Shown here one piece after another: positions 63,441 to 64,000 of a stretch of 64,000 nucleotides of DNA. Under the pieces are notes generated by a model. The model did not search any database. It saw only the letters and a list, made by a program, of their open reading frames with translations, and was not told the origin of the DNA. The stretch covers positions 186,001 to 250,000 of the forward strand of contig NZ_NMUM01000044.1 of assembly GCF_002812805.1 (NCBI RefSeq), in the 5' to 3' direction. Source of the DNA: Microbacterium lacus (GTDB taxonomy: Bacteria > Actinomycetota > Actinomycetes > Actinomycetales > Microbacteriaceae). How positions within the stretch are numbered: the stretch's first letter is position 1; each line of letters opens with the position of its first letter. Position numbers and translations under genes: made by a program.

Positions 63441-63821
63441 ATGTTCACGGGTGAGCACGCCTTCAGCGGTTTTTCGGTCGGCGACATCGACGCGGCGCGG
63501 CACTTCTACGGCGCACAGCTCGGGCTGAGCGTCGAGGACGATGAGATGGGCTTCCTCCGCCTGCGGCTTAGCTCGGGCGCACACATCCTCATCTACGGCA
63601 AGCAGGGTCATGAGCCCGCGTCCTTCACGATCCTGAACTTTCCCGTCGACGACGTCGAGGCCGCGGTGGATGACCTCAATGCGCGGGGCGTGGTCACCAA
63701 GATCTACACCGACCCCGACTACGGCACGGACGAGAAGGGCATCTCACGCGGGATGGGACCCGATATCGCGTGGTTCCGCGACCCGGCGGGGAACGTCCTG
63801 TCGGTACTCAAGGTCGACTGA
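63441..63821 (+). CDS. VOC-family (glyoxalase-like) protein
   Basis: 126 aa. Two beta-alpha-beta-beta-beta modules: [24 protein letters not shown]...[10 protein letters not shown] and [23 protein letters not shown]...[15 protein letters not shown], with the metal-site-like DPAGN turn. Function may be resistance or lyase; unknown. GGAGGA ribosome site 5-6 nt before the ATG. Confidence 0.85.
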   Translation: MFTGEHAFSGFSVGDIDAARHFYGAQLGLSVEDDEMGFLRLRLSSGAHILIYGKQGHEPASFTILNFPVDDVEAAVDDLNARGVVTKIYTDPDYGTDEKGISRGMGPDIAWFRDPAGNVLSVLKVD

Positions 63822-63865
63822 GCCCGCGCGGAGGGATTCGTCGCGGGTCCCCCGCCTTCGCTGTG

Positions 63866-63960
63866 CGCAATTCAGTCCCGGCGGGTGCGGCATCGCCGGC
63901 CAATCCCGGAATTCCGGGGCAACGACCGGCTCCACCGCACGGATTTGCTGAATTATGAAC
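63866..63960. repeat. Second copy of the CGCAATTCAGTC repeat, imperfect
   Basis: CGCAATTCAGTC at about 63867-63878 and an imperfect inverted partner (GCTGAATTATGAACGCGCA) near 63945-63963. Same family as 42232-42341. Confidence 0.6.
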
Positions 63961-64000
63961 GCGCAGCGGCAGCCGTAGCGGCGGCGCTGCAGGCCGACTC
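63953..64000 (-). CDS. Possible C-terminal end of a minus-strand gene (partial)
   Basis: 16 codons ending in TAA at 63953-63955 encode an Ala-rich tail (ESACSAAATAAAARS). The gene would enter from the right edge. Too short to recognise; it may also be chance. Confidence 0.25.
   Translation of the reverse strand, partial: ESACSAAATAAAARS

Overview
The window is high-GC DNA from an actinobacterium, most likely of the Microbacteriaceae (Microbacterium-like). This is inferred, not measured, from several signs: HspR with HAIR-type operators, a DtxR/IdeR-type iron box, a Zur-linked zinc operon, GTG and TTG starts, a bifunctional-type dCTP deaminase, zinc-free L28/L33/S14, and many leaderless genes whose TAnnnT -10 box sits 6-7 nt before the start codon. 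No rRNA, CRISPR array, prophage or intact insertion sequence was seen. One tRNA gene is present.

Layout. 1-9 kb: a partial 2-oxoglutarate oxygenase, a siderophore-interacting protein, a compact metQNI-aminotransferase-luxS methionine operon, a broken NtaA-type flavin monooxygenase, and single metabolic genes. 9-20 kb: small membrane proteins, purB, a low-molecular-weight phosphatase, a WXG100-like protein paired with an alpha/beta hydrolase, a HisC-type aminotransferase, a three-gene 2-oxoacid dehydrogenase operon (E1 alpha, E1 beta, E2), and glpD divergent from a SorC-type regulator. 21-29 kb: a zinc block (znuACB, zur, a PF03773-type permease and its YcgQ-like partner), an Ig-like surface protein and a DNA glycosylase.

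29-46 kb: rpmB-rpmG-rpsN behind a structured leader, hup, a CopD-CtaG fusion, a PIF1-like helicase, heme oxygenase with an iron box, a beta-lactamase-fold lipoprotein without its catalytic SxxK, a DMT exporter, a nucleoside hydrolase that seems to start on AUC, ribokinase, tRNA-Gly, dcd, two divergent winged-helix regulators and an MFS transporter. 46-64 kb: dnaK-grpE-dnaJ-hspR and, 9 kb away, clpB under the same type of operator; two GT4 glycosyltransferases; a GlxA/AdpA-like regulator; and a type III polyketide synthase cluster (PKS, methyltransferase, FAD monooxygenase, convergent UbiA prenyltransferase).

Most of the coding content is ordinary. The points most worth a second look are the mutually exclusive RNA pairings in the rpmB leader, the type III PKS cluster, REP-like repeats domesticated inside a coding linker, the AUC-start nucleoside hydrolase, the palindrome linking glpD to a SorC regulator, and a set of long intergenic inverted repeats each built from its own word.
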